Positions 22,815 to 34,511 of a stretch of DNA of 64,000 nucleotides are shown in pieces; positions within the stretch are counted from its first letter, which is position 1; every line of letters begins with the position of its first letter. Both the position numbers and the translations under genes were made by a program. The notes below the pieces were generated by a model. It made no database searches. It was not told the DNA's origin and saw only the letters and a list, made by a program, of their open reading frames with translations. Origin of the DNA: Arthrinium phaeospermum. Lineage: Eukaryota; Ascomycota; Sordariomycetes; Amphisphaeriales; Apiosporaceae. Location of the stretch: assembly GCA_006503535.1 (NCBI GenBank), contig QYRS01000012.1, forward strand, positions 310,001 to 374,000, read 5' to 3'.

Positions 22815-25800
22815 GTTTCGTCATGTTTTTGGCCTGTTCTTTTGCTTTCTGGATATCATTTCTTTCTTCTTGTTACAATATCTCGGGGACTCACGTCTTC
22901 ATCATCGTCATGTTTGGGGAGTCAAGTCATTGCTTTTTGGGTGTTTTGGGCGTACGGGATGGGGAGCCGGCGGTATTTCTTTTCTGGCATTCGTTTGGAT
23001 ATCCATCACAACAACATTACTTCATGAGGGAACGATGTAATGAAAAACAGGAGACAAGACAGAACACGAGGATACGTGAGTGGGAGAAGAGGGATTGTGA
23101 TCTCTGCTCCCACCAAAACAATTAGATGAGAGATGTCTAGATAGATGGATATATATGGGACATATTGTCATCATTTCTATATGCGCTTGAGACCCAAATT
23201 CGGAATGGGAGCCTGACCTGACCTGAAGCCGGTGTAGGTGAATGAATGCATGTAACCAAAACTATTACTGTTGTGCCCGTCAGGCCTGAACCAAGCAAAG
23301 AGCAGCCAAAACCTGTTAGGTTGAAGCTGTGCGGTGCGAGTTGGGCTAGTTGCAGCAGTATAGTGGAACGGAACGCGACGACACGCATGCAATTCGGAGC
23401 GTTTTTGGTCATACGAGCGCGGACGGCATGATGGGAAAGAAACAGAGTCGAGGTGCGGTCGAGTTCCCGATTCCTAGAGAGAGAGGGTGCGCGCGCGCAT
23501 GAAGCTTTCTGCAGCTTTGTTTCAATTCTGTCACCGTCGACTGGCCGAAAATTGTATATTGTCTGTCGATCGCGGACATTACCCTAGAAGCTTGCAGGGT
23601 GAGTAGGCGCCCGCTGGTGACCCAGGCGCTGGAGGAGGGGGCTTTCCCAAGATTCAGCAACGGCTGGGAGAGCCTAGAACTGTCCATGGACCCGACGAGC
23701 TCCATCCAGCAGCTGGGAATTGGCAGAAGGAGTGGACCTTCAATGCTCGTAACAGAAGATGGCATTTGCGCTTCGCTCCCAAAATATTCCTCTGGTATCC
23801 ACCGGTCGATCCATTGCTGGAAGTGAGCTGGAGAGCTGGAATTAAGCCTTTGCTTTGATTGATTGATGGAGAGAGGTCTGGAGAAAAAAGGGAAAAAGTC
23901 GGAGGTAGCCTGTGGGCCCCCCAGAGAAAACGACGTCGCTTTACAATTGCACTCGTCAATGACTCCAGCATTGGGGCTGTCGTTCCGTATATCACTGCAG
24001 ATGGATCGCAGAAGACACATGAAGTCGAAAACTTTTTGAGGCTGAGTTCTACAGTCGCACAAGGTTGATCTGATGTGCATATGATTGCGCCGAACTTGGG
24101 ATTCGGCGCACCGTTGAGATCAGGAACGGGACCTATTTTCAGACACCAGCCGTCCATGGGACAGGACAGACGAGACAGACAGCCGCAGACAGCGCCAGCA
24201 GTCAATCCGAAACAGGGACTGCGAGACATCCATCCCATCACTGCTCAAGGCTCGCTTGTGCTCGAATTACTGGCTGTGTGGATACGACAGGTACAGCGTG
24301 CAATTGACAGATGGAGTCCTTCGATTCGTCTCAGCTGCAGCGCCTTTATACCTGACCTAGCTATTAATAACGTGTCGGTACGAATGAGGTGCCCAGAGGA
24401 GATTTTGGAGCCCCTCGCATATGCAGTATTCTCTGAAATTGGACACCCGTAGGTACAGTCAGATCATGTTCAGCTTCCATGATCAATGCCCGAATAGAAG
24501 AATCCTCCTCGAGCACGCCGGTAACTTTGGTAACTCGACACGGCATTTCGTCGCTTGTAATTTCAAACCGGTGCGTTTGACCCGTGAAGCAACCCAGCCG
24601 CCAGGGCCAGCAGGCCGCCTGAATCTACAGAAGCACCTGGAACTCCCCGCTAATCTTACTACCTTAGGCCCCCCCTGCTAGTATCAATTCGGGCAAAGTC
24701 AGCACTCTGAGCTGACCGCGTCAAGACCGACAGCAGTAGACTTCCCGAGGGTAAAAAAGAGCGACCAGCTACTCATCCCGGCAGTGTGATCGTTTACCAG
24801 GTACGTAGGTTTCCAAACATATTGGCATATATTAATACTCGACGTGACTTGAGGAGACCAAGACTCCGCAGCTGCTTCAGATTGACTGAGAGCACAATAA
24901 CATGACATAGAATCAAGCCGTTACGGAAACCATGTTTCTTGGCTCGCCGGTAATGTATTTCCTTCTTTTTGAGCTGGCCCCCAAGCCAACAGCCACTACA
25001 CTACACACACCATCCTGGGCCATCCAATATGCCGGCCCCTGAGGCCTGCCAAGGATGACTGGCGGGAGCTACATGTAGCCCGTCGTTCCCCCATTCGCCC
25101 GCTTGGCCCCCGACTCGATCGCTGGCACCTCATTGGTATACCTCCGAGCACCGCCCGTTTCAACCTTGGACGTGCCCCTGGCAGGACCGCAACCCAATAC
25201 GGAAAGGTAAGCAAGCCCAAGAGGAAATCCCAGTGCCCAGGATGGAAAAGAGAACAAGAGGCAAATTCCCCTGAGCCCCTGCTCGGAAAAAGATGAATAG
25301 AAGCATGAGGCTTGCAGGGCATCAAACGTTAGTCGCCGCTGGAACACGAGGGAAAAAAAGTTTGTCCGTCGCTGCAGGCGGTAGGGGTAGTAGGTAGGGG
25401 TCGGCTTGGGGGACCAGCCAAAAGAAGCTGTACATAATCGAAAAATAAGAAGTGACAGCTACCTGAAGATCTTTTGAGGTTCTCTTCTCCATGCTACTTA
25501 TTCGTGACGGCAACCGACACTCTTTCTAGTCCTCCTTTTGTTTCGGCCGGCTCCAATTAGAAACACCTTTTCCACCAAGGAAACTGCCACCAGGCACTGC
25601 CATCTCGACGACAGCAAAACCCACCCCTCCGAACGAACCCGGCTTTCACGCACGACTTGCTAATTACCTAACACCACCGTCCTGCCCACCTTTCGAATCA
25701 AGGCAATCAATCGACTGACCGAGATCGAGACATACGACGAGCAAACCTGGGTCGAAGCTTTTTTTCGGCCAGTCCAGAGTTACATACAGCGTTACCCACA

Positions 25801-25884
25801 AATCCTGTTACGAACTGGACCCATCCGCCCGCCCAAAATAGTTGCCCTTCTAGAAAGCGACACGCGACTAAAATACCTGGAATC
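22815..25884. other. Intergenic region
   Basis: Three kb without a supported gene. A 223-codon minus-strand ORF (23409-24080) has no codon bias or domain and was left out. A short alternating GC run lies near 23490. Confidence 0.45.
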
Positions 25885-27737
25885 ATGGCTGGGGAAGATG
25901 CGGAGGCGGCGGAAGCGGTGCTGGCCATGCCGGTGGTCCTGCTGGTCCTGCTGCTGGCCCTGGCGGCGCCCATGCCTCGAGCGGTGACCATGTCCCGGCT
26001 CCCATCGTCACCAGCGGCGAAGCCATGGACATAAAGAAACAAACCTCACATACATCTGGCGTCCTTAATGGCCAAGACGACGAGTTCCCCCTATCGCCAC
26101 GCGTCCATACACCGATCCCTTTAGCCGCAAGAACACCAGTATGGATATTGACGACTACTTTGTAAGCCACAGCTCTGAGACATCTACGCCAGCACTTACC
26201 GGAGAGAACAATACTTGCTCTCTGCACTTTGACGCCCAGCTAACCACCGTCCCCGTCCTCTAGTCCGGTCCTCGCGACCTGCAGAAGCACTCGAAATGGC
26301 CGCTCTTCCTGCAGATGCACGGCTCCATCCTGCCCAAGATGGTCGTGCCGCTGATCTGGGTCGGGGCCTGGTCGTCCATCATCACGTGGCTGTCGCTGTC
26401 GGAAAGGATTCGGGGGTCAACCTGAGTATTAGTTCCATTCTGCTGACCGTCACCGGTTTCGTCGTCGGTCTGGGCCTCAGCTTCCGCAACTCGACCGCCT
26501 ACGAGCGTTACGCCGAGGGCCGTCGCTACTGGAGTCAGCTCACCCTGACCTGCCAGTCCCTGGCGCGCGTCTACTGGGTCAACACCAAGGAGCGTGAGCA
26601 GTGCAGCAAGGAGGATCTGCTGGCCAAGATGTGAGTTTGCTGGTTCTTCCTTCTCCTACCGTTGACTTGCTGGGTGCTTCCGAGCTCTCAGCTATGTCCG
26701 CACTCGTGCCGCGCAAAAAACTGACCAACCATGCGATCACAACAAGCACCGCCCTCAACCTCCTGACCGCCTTCGCCGTCGCGCTCAAGCACAAGCTGCG
26801 CTCGAGCCCTACACCTACTACGAGGACATAGAGGACCTGGTGGCGCACCTCGAGACGTACGCGCGCAACGCCACGCAGGACGACGATGTCTTCAAGCCCA
26901 AGAAGCCCAACGTCTTCAAGGCCGTGGGCGAGCACCTCGGCATCTCCTTTGCCGCCTCCAACCCGCGCAGATCATCAAGAAGGCCCAGAGCCCCCTCGGC
27001 AACCTGCCCCTCGAGATCCTGACCTACCTCGCCGCCTACACCGACGACATCATCGGCAACGGCCAGCTGCCCATCCCCATGACCCAGACCATGGCCTGTG
27101 AGTGTCCATTCATCTATCCTATACTCCAAGCCGCCCCACTGGCTGAGACCCTCAACTAACACGGCACCAGACAACGGTATGCAAGCCCTCAACGACGTCA
27201 TGACCGGCACCGAGCGCGTCCTGACGACGCCCCTGCCGCTGGCCTAAACCATCTCCATCTCGCAAATCACGTGGGCGTACGTGATGCTGCTCCCCTTCAG
27301 CTGCTCAAGGACCTGAAGTGGGTGACGATCCCGGCCGCCGTGTGCGCGTCCTACATAGGACCTGAAGTGGGTGACGATCCCGGCCGCCGTGTGCGCGTCC
27401 TACATCATCCTGGGACTGCTCTTTCAGGCGCGAGATCGAGAACCCGTTCGGCAACGATGTCAACGACCTGCCCCTCGAGCTCTACTGCCAGCAGATCGTC
27501 CAGGACCTCGAGACCGTCTCGGCGCGCCCGCGCCCGCGCCAGAGCGAGTGGGTCCAGAACCCGCGCAACAAGCTGCTCTTCCCCCACAGCGAGTCCGGCT
27601 ACCGCGTCTGGGCCGGCCGCTCCGAGGCCGCCATCCGCCAGGCCCTGCGCAGCCGCCCCCACGCCCAGTACGAGAAGGAGACGGTCAACAGCACCGCCAC
27701 CACGGTCAAGGTCGAGGACGGCACCGACCGCGTGTAA
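25885..27737 (+). CDS. Bestrophin-type anion channel (UPF0187), disrupted as sequenced
   Basis: The start is ATGGCTGGGGAAGATG. A Gly/Ala-rich N-terminus leads to PFSRKNTSMDIDDYF, an intron from 26161 to about 26264, then SGPRDLQKHSKWPLFLQMHGS and the first membrane spans (VVPLIWVGAWSSIITWLSL and SSILLTVTGFVVGLGLSFR). The bestrophin signature NSTAYERYAEGRRYW follows. Later exons give PYTYYEDIEDLVAHLETYAR, LPLEILTYLAAYTDDII and GMQALNDVMTGTERVLTTPLP, then SISQITWAYVMLLP and ENPFGNDVNDLPLELYCQQI, ending at a TAA at 27735-27737. Fungal members are predicted membrane anion channels. Breaks seen are several one-base shifts, an in-frame TAA at 27245-27247 where Tyr (TAC) is expected in LPLAYTI, and a 49-bp tandem duplication at 27308-27405. 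It is either a pseudogene or a poorly assembled gene. Confidence 0.8.
27308..27405 (+). repeat. Exact 49-bp tandem duplication inside the bestrophin gene
   Basis: The unit beginning AGGACCTGAAGTGGGTGACG occurs twice, back to back and without differences. 49 is not a multiple of three, so the duplication breaks the frame. Removing one copy joins LKDLKWVTIPAAVCASYI to ILGLLF, as expected for the family. Confidence 0.92.
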
Positions 27738-28584
27738 GCGGGCGAGTTGGCAGTCTATCGGCACTTTCCCTCAGCTCGCGCAACAGCAGCAGCACTGCTT
27801 ATACTTGACGCTTTAAAGGGATCGTGGGGTCGGTGGTCGACAGGTGCGACTCTAGGTCAGCGCGCGACTTCAAGGTTCATGAAATCACTAGACAGACACA
27901 TCAGTCGGCTATCGGTCAACCCAGCACCATTTTTCTTGCTTCTCGGGGCATTTTTCATTTGAGCGATAGCGTTGCGATACTTGCATACATCATCAACTCT
28001 CGGTTTTTTAATCCAGGTGGTCTGGAGACCACTTTTCTCTCTCTCTCTCTTCTCTGGTGGTTATTCGGTTGGAAGGCAAAACGGAAATTTGGACATAACA
28101 GCAAAATTTGGAAGGGTTGGCAATCATTTGGGAGGAGGTTTGGGGCGCGTAAACTTTTTAGATCGGACAATGGGATTAAAACAGATTCTGGCCCTGTTGC
28201 TGTATATACATCGCCCAACAGACGGAAGCTCAGTATGAAAATATCAGAACTGAAGCTGAGATTGGATTTGAAACTGCAATTTGAGACTTGTTTGTGCTTG
28301 CTTGCCATGGTCATATGATGGATAGTTGAGAGGCCCAGAAGGTTGAACCTGACTGTGTAGGCGAATGTAGCTAACATTTCATGACACACCAAACAGCCAC
28401 TGAGCAAAAAACTAAATATCTGCGAAAGAGCAGGTAGTAGACGCCCTCCAAACGGCTCGCTCTCTTCGTAATCCAGGGCTGAGCGCTTTCAGTCATTACA
28501 TTAGCCCTGACATTCGAGACAGAAAATAGGCAAAAAAGACAAAAAGCGAAGTTGTCTGATTGAATCAGACGCATCAGGAATTGA
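27738..28584. other. Intergenic region
   Basis: No gene was recognised. A (CT)n tract lies at about 28036-28052. Confidence 0.5.
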
Positions 28585-28655
28585 GCCGATGCGGGGGTCG
28601 AACCCGCAGCCTTGAGATTAAGAGTCTCACGCTCTACCGATTGAGCTAACCAGGC
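28585..28655 (-). tRNA. tRNA-Lys(CTT)
   Basis: The minus strand reads GCCTGGTTAGCTCAATCGG, then an anticodon arm TGAGA-CTCTTAA-TCTCA with anticodon CTT, a five-base variable loop, and a T arm GCGGG-TTCGACC-CCCGC. No intron is present. The 3' acceptor strand reads ATCGGC, one base short of the seven needed to pair with GCCTGGT. ATCGGGC would pair fully, so one G is probably missing from a G run, in line with other one-base gaps in this window. Confidence 0.93.
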
Positions 28656-29167
28656 AGATGGATTCGTATTGTTGGAAGAATTGCTAGCTACGGTAGTCTA
28701 TGTAGCAAATATTGCTTGTGGGAAGATGAGAAATTGGGTAAGGCACGACCGACAGCCGGCCAAACTGTTGGTGGGTCGTGGGGACAAACCCTGATTCGTA
28801 TTAGCTGATTGGCCGGCCACATGAACACCCAAACTGTGCAGCATCATCAGTCAAAAAACGACTCAATAGTCTGAAAAGAAAATCTTCAAAATCGCAGTAT
28901 TCTCAATGAAGGACGGATATATATTATGCTAAAGATCTATGTACTATCTAATTAAAAGTATAAAGGAGAATGCAGCTAAGCCAGCCAGTATGTGTCGTAA
29001 TCGGTATATGCATGTTCAACCTCCCAACGAAAGAGGGCAAACAGACATATACACGTCGTCAAGAGAGCGTCGCCCCGGTCCCAATGCCCCACCCGGATAT
29101 TAGCCAGAGGTTTTCCCTCTGTTATTAGTGTGCCGGGTCAAGCTTGGATCAAGTGTAATCGCAATTT
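28656..29167. other. Intergenic region
   Basis: A/T-richer spacer between the tRNA and the 3' end of the multicopper oxidase gene. Nothing else was seen. Confidence 0.5.
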
Positions 29168-31949
29168 TTATGTGAAGGGGTTGGCTCCCGGTCGACAAGT
29201 GTTGGGGTCGGTACAGCACGATGTCTTCCAGTCGTCAAAGCCGCCGCCGTTGGGCATCTTGAAGCCGCACTGGTCCCACACAGCTTGGCCGACCTTGTGG
29301 TTGTTCCACTTGCCGTCATCGGGCGAGTCGACGATGAGGGTGCCAGCCATGCCTGTGACGGAGTGGAAATCATTGTGACAGTGCAGGAACCAGCTGTCGA
29401 GACGATTGTTAGTCAGTGATATGGCAAATGGGCACTGCAGGAAAAGCAAAGCACTTACGCGCCAGGGTTGTTGGCCTTGATGGCAATGATGGAGTACGTC
29501 TTGGCGTTGATGAAGATGGTATCACGACGGAGAGGATTGTCCGGCATGGCGATGCGTCCGGATCTGAGATCATCGGCCGTGGGCAGGCCAACATCAGTAG
29601 AGTTGAAGCGATCTACGGTGCCAGTGCTGGGTCTTCTTTGCCAACGTGGAGAACTAGTTGCTGTTAGCTGGTGGCTCGGTGTGCACGTGTGGGTGATGAG
29701 GACGGTCGAACTTACCTTGGAAATCATGGCCGTGCAAATGGACTACAGTTGAGAATGTGTTAGCGGCCATTGTCGTAGCATGGGTGAGTGGGTGGGGCGA
29801 GTGCGGGTGCGGGTGCGGGTGTCTTGACTTACATGGATGGGGACCGGTCTCAGAACCGACGATGAAGAAAACGTTGGTGCCCTTCTTGGCATACCAGGTG
29901 TTGTTCGTGCCATACGCTGCGTCGAGGTCCTGGCCGAGGCCATGTTGACGTCGGGCAGTATTCCCTGGACTGCGTCTGTCGCAGCAGGAGCGGGACTTCG
30001 GGGACCTCCCAGTCCTTGTCGTTCATGTTGCCGAATCGCAGGGCTCCCGGGCGCGCCGTGAGGCGGACGTCGATGACGATGGAATTGTCGTCGAACACGA
30101 TGCGGGGCTGGGCGTCCTTGGGCTGCATCTTCCCGCTCGTGGCCCAGTTCTCGTTCAGCTGTTGGCTCTCGTCCGCAGCATGGGCTGGCAGGTTAACCAG
30201 ACTCTGGCGGCGATCGTCCTCGTATCGCACGTAGCACGGCTTGCTTGTGTCCTGCAGAAAGGTGTTGGGCGGAAATACGGCGCTGGGACCTGGCCGTCTC
30301 CGAGGTCGAAGCGAGCCGTTGCCTGAGGGCGTAGTTCCATCCGCTGGCTTCCGTCTTCTTTAGTGTCGTCGCCCTTCTCCTGGTTCTGAGCCTCCTTGTT
30401 GTTGCCCTTGTCATCCTTATCACCGGCCTTGCCGTCTTTATCGCCGCTCTTGTCGCCTTCTTGTCTTCGGCCACATCTCTATCGTCATACTTGTTGTCTT
30501 TCCCCTTGCCCTTCTGGGGGAATCCGTTGCCGTTGTTGCTGTTGCCTTGACCAAAGTTGTTGCCGTTGTTGTTTCCCTGGCCGAACTGGTTGCCATTGTT
30601 GTTGCCCTGGCCGAAGCCCTGGCCGCCGTTCTGAGCTGGACCGGGGCCCTGAGGCTGACCGGCACCTCCCCAGCCGCGCTTGGCGTGACCACGACCGATG
30701 CCACTGCCCATGCCGAAACCGTTTCCGATTTGGGAGCGTTCACTCTTGCCCGCCTGAGGTCGGCCGCTGCGGAATCCGGGTCCAACATTCCTGTCCATAC
30801 CAGAGGGGAAGCTGTTCATCTGCTGACACGAGTTTCCCGAGTACTGGTCGGGGTCCAGGACGGAGTGGATGTTGAAACTCTTGTCTGACTTGACGAGCAC
30901 ACTGTAGCGCTGACCTGGATGAACCTGGAGAGACTTCACCCTGGCGTCATTGGTGTTCTGAAACGGCACACCATCGGCCTCGATGACGGTCATCTCGACA
31001 TCCGCATTGTCTGCGAAGACGTAAAAGGAGGAAGATGCCGACATGTTGATGATCCGAACTCGCATGTTCTTGGATTTCTTGGCTTTGTACGTGTGAATGC
31101 CGCTGAGGTCGTCATGCACAATAGCATCTAAGAAGTTGGCATGTTAGTGTCGCCCTTAACTATGTTCGAGGGCTTGAATGACTTACTATCAGGCGGGATT
31201 TCCATTCCGCAGAGTGTGTACTCTTGATAGTCGAAGCAGCATCTGCCGGTCTTGAAATCGGCCTCAACATCCGCCATGGATTGATGCCACTGAGTCGTGT
31301 TAGCTCGGTATTAGTCGGCTGGAAGATTCAAAGGCTTACGTTGTCGCTGATGTCCATTACATAGTCAGACTGGGCATCGTAACCGTAATACGCTGGCTCG
31401 TCCGCGGATCGTACGATAAGTGGTGATCGTAGGCCATATGGATATTGCCTATGATAGATGTTAGAGCTTGCTGACTAAGGGTAGGTTGCACAAGAGTATA
31501 TAAGCTTACCCTGAATGACTGTGGACCCAGAATGTGCCAACTTGTGTGACATCCCACGTATATACTTGCTTTCCTCCTTGTTTGATATCACTGTAAGATA
31601 CGTTAGTAGTCAGAACACAACAGGCGGCAGAATTGCAGTCTTACCATTGTGTTACTCCCACAGGGCCATCTTGTAAGTTGGCGTCCTGCTGGAAGAAACC
31701 GTGTGCATGTACCGACACGCCGTCGGCCACCCCCTTGAACGGGTCGTTGACGACAGTCAAGACAATCCTATCGTGCTGGTCCACCTCGATGGACTCTGGT
31801 GGCCATTTTCCGTTTATGAGAATTGTTTCCTTCGCCGTCCCGGGGATGGGTTCGTAGGTCAGGTTCCAGTGGAAGTTCCTGACGGCGGCCAAGACTTCTC
31901 CAGGCAGGAGCAAGCCCAGAGCCAATGCCTTCTTCGTGGGGAAATACAT
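29168..31949 (-). CDS. Secreted multicopper oxidase (laccase/ferroxidase-like) with a long disordered insert
   Basis: The gene has about eight exons on the minus strand. It begins MYFPTKKALALGLLLPGEVLA, a signal peptide, at 31949. An in-frame GTG lies four codons upstream. All four copper motifs are present: HAHGFF in exon 1, WVHSHSG near 31530, HPFHLHGHDF across an intron near 29740-29835, and HCHNDFH...GM near 29380-29400. The T1 axial ligand position is Met. It therefore should bind type 1, 2 and 3 copper and oxidise phenols or metals with oxygen. No C-terminal membrane span is seen, so it is probably secreted rather than an Fet3-type plasma-membrane ferroxidase. In the middle domain, after QRYSVLVKSDKSFNIHSVLD, an insert of roughly 150 residues is rich in Gly, Asn, Gln, Lys and Asp, with FGQGNNNGN repeats. 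At least three frame corrections are needed between 29900 and 30460. Confidence 0.82.
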
Positions 31950-33687
31950 GATGTTTGACACTCTTCTCTAGAGATGGTGAACAGAGAACGAATGGGGGCT
32001 GGTTTGACACGTCGACAAAAAGAAAGCCCGGAATTCCTTCTTTAAAGTACCCTCAGGATGGGACGGTCAACAAGCTTTGGGTACCCACGAGGTTGGCCCC
32101 TTCTCGCCACCATGTGCTGCATAGTGGTGTGAAACAAGGACATGGGGGTGGTCGGGACTCTGGCAAGTCGGCCTCCGTCTCTCTGTGAAGGCAGAGACCG
32201 ATGATGCCACCAGAGATCCTGCTCGGTTGCCCTGAACGTGCCGAGAAAGGTTATATCTGGGGGGCGTCCCCAGTTGCGGAGCCCTTGTCGCAGACTCAAT
32301 GCCGGGGCATCGATGCATGCATGCATGGGGAGAGGCCCCGGGTGTCCATCGAATCATTGGCAAGTCTGCCATACGAACCGCTTTGGTTTTGGGCAGGCTT
32401 CTTCAACAGTTCGTCCCCAGCAATCAATCTGGTTTCATGATCGTTCTAGACTCTCGCGCGTGGCTTGCATGCGGCCATGGACGTTATTGACGATCATTGT
32501 CACTGCGGTGAAACGTGTTGGCTGGTCGAGCCAAGCACGACAGGCCAGCCTCCCGAGTTCCGACTGCGAGCCGTCCATTGCCGTGTTGACTGGACCACCA
32601 CCCGCTGAGCCCTAACCTTCATCAAAGGATGCCGGGTGGAGAAGTCAACAACCTAAACGTCCGGACGATCCAGAAGGTGTCTTGAACTCAATCGAGAGCT
32701 AGCCCCCTTTGGTCCCCGTATGGCACCCGATCAACAAACATCTCTTCAACTTTTCCAAATGGAATCGATTCCGGACCAATTCCAGCGATTGACACGAGCC
32801 ACAATATGACCGGACAACTGACAAGGCCTCCATTTCAAGGACGGCATCACAGCCACGTGTCTCGGTTGCCCTGTCAGGTGGTACGGACCCCTTCGTCAAC
32901 AACCACCGCCTTTGTCGTTGTCGTCATCGGGGGTACCAGCCGCTTTCACATAGCTGATTGATCCGGCCCCCAATACGGGGGTCACCCCGTTGCCAATAAC
33001 TCAGTTGGGACGGCAGAACCCCAGATGCTGTCTGATATTTTCACATCGAACCACTTGACTTTGAGCGGAAGCGAGGTCCAGCCCATTGGGCGAGAGGTGG
33101 GTAACGCGGGTAACGGCGAACGAATCCTGTCGCATGGGTTTCCCTGTGTTGCTGTGCCTGTTTGCCATCCAAAGGTCGATCAAATATCCAATGAGGCGGC
33201 TGGACTCTGCGGTACAGGCCGCACCAGTTGCCGAGGACGAAAACTTCCGACCAATGTCTTACTTTGCTCACCCCTCGTACGTATTGGGAGACTCAACAGG
33301 CTCCACAACCTTCCATTAGGTTCGCAGGTACCACTGGATAACTCGTGCATGTGCAGTAAAATGTATGACCGACGTTGGAGGGTGCATTGGTCGAATAGCG
33401 AGCCATCGTCAGCCGGGACAAGGTCGAAGCCAGCGCCGAGTCGCCGACTGTGTGCGGCACGGTACATGTAGATAGGCGCAGGTGAAGCATCGGGGTTTTT
33501 CCATGTGACGTTGCTAATGGATGGGGGAGAATTTGAGACAACTGCCACTCTTGACGATCGGATGAATGGGGTCGGGGTCATTTGACGTCTGAATATTGCA
33601 ACCTCCTCAGGCGAGAGCGCAACCAGAAGATTGATGGTGCCATGAGTGGCGAATTGCTAAGCTATGCCGAGAAAACGACGAGGATGA
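31950..33687. other. Intergenic region
   Basis: No supported gene. ORFs up to 133 codons lack bias. A short palindromic GCATGCATGCATG run lies near 32310. The part nearest 31950 is the probable promoter of the multicopper oxidase gene. Confidence 0.45.
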
Positions 33688-34511
33688 TTACGAGCTGTTG
33701 GTCGTGGAGAGGATAGTCTTGACAGCTTCCTCGACACCGGAGGCCACAATGGTAGGTCGGCTAGTCTCGTCCAGACGATCAATCCAGCCTTTGCCGGGCC
33801 GATCAATGAAAGCCGCATTCAAGCCTGCAGCTCTGGCACCGGCGATGTCAAAGGGATTCGCGCTCACGACCCAGACGTCTTCCTTGCTTCTCTCCTTGCC
33901 GACCTGCTTGATCAAGTGCGCATATACTCTCCGATCTGGTTTGTAAGCCTTGACGTCCTCCACCGTGACTAGCGATTGGAACAAGCCCGCGTGGGGACCC
34001 AGGTCCGGGGACGACTTGACAGAGTTGCCCACCATGGCATCCGTGCCGTTGGAGAAGACGTAGACGTCGGCCAGATCGCTCTTCTCCTGCAAGAGGTTCA
34101 GCGCCGGCGACACCTCCGGGAAGGCGTGCAGCCTATCGTAGGCCTTCATGAGGTCATTGGCATCCCGCTCCGAGATGTCGAGCGCATGCTCGGCCAATGC
34201 GTGTTTCAACGCACTGTGCGTGATCTCACTGAAGGGTCTGTACTGGCCTGATCGACCCGAACAAGCAGTGCATCGCGTGAGTTACGTACGTCTTTGCGAA
34301 GGGTGAAGATGCAGAGAATGTTTTGTCGGGACTCACCCATGCAGTTGATTCTCCAGGTGTATTCGAGCTGGTACTGACGCCATTTTGCAGCAAGGGTCTT
34401 CGCCTGCTGCTCGCCATAAAGCTTGGCCAGTTCGTGGGCGATTGACTCTGTGGACAGCAGGGTCCCGTACAGGTCGAAGGCAATGACGATTTTGCTGGCG
34501 ATCATATCCAT
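33688..34511 (-). CDS. Haloacid dehalogenase, type II (HAD superfamily hydrolase)
   Basis: Two exons, 34511-34337 and 34247-33688, are joined in phase 1 by an 89-bp intron (GTGAGT...CAG), giving about 244 residues. The start MDMIASKIVIAFDLYGTLL is the first ATG in frame. HAD motifs appear in order: nucleophile motif DLYGTLL (residue Asp about 13), motif II VYVFSNGTDA, motif III Lys in VKAYKPDRRVYAHL, and motif IV SANPFDIAGARAAGL. Spacing and the DLYGT motif match L-2-haloacid dehalogenase-like enzymes, which remove halogen from short 2-haloacids by an aspartyl-ester mechanism. Many fungal members have unknown natural substrates. No signal peptide is present, so it is probably cytosolic. The frame is intact. 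Confidence 0.92.

Noticed and set aside
23409..24080. Minus-strand ORF of 223 codons
   Set aside because: No codon bias, domain or splice structure. Long open frames arise by chance at this base composition.
29168..31949. Link between the multicopper oxidase and the isocyanide locus through copper
   Set aside because: They lie about 17 kb apart with unrelated genes between, and no shared regulatory site was seen.
33180..33581. Minus-strand ORF of 133 codons
   Set aside because: No bias, domain or neighbouring exon.
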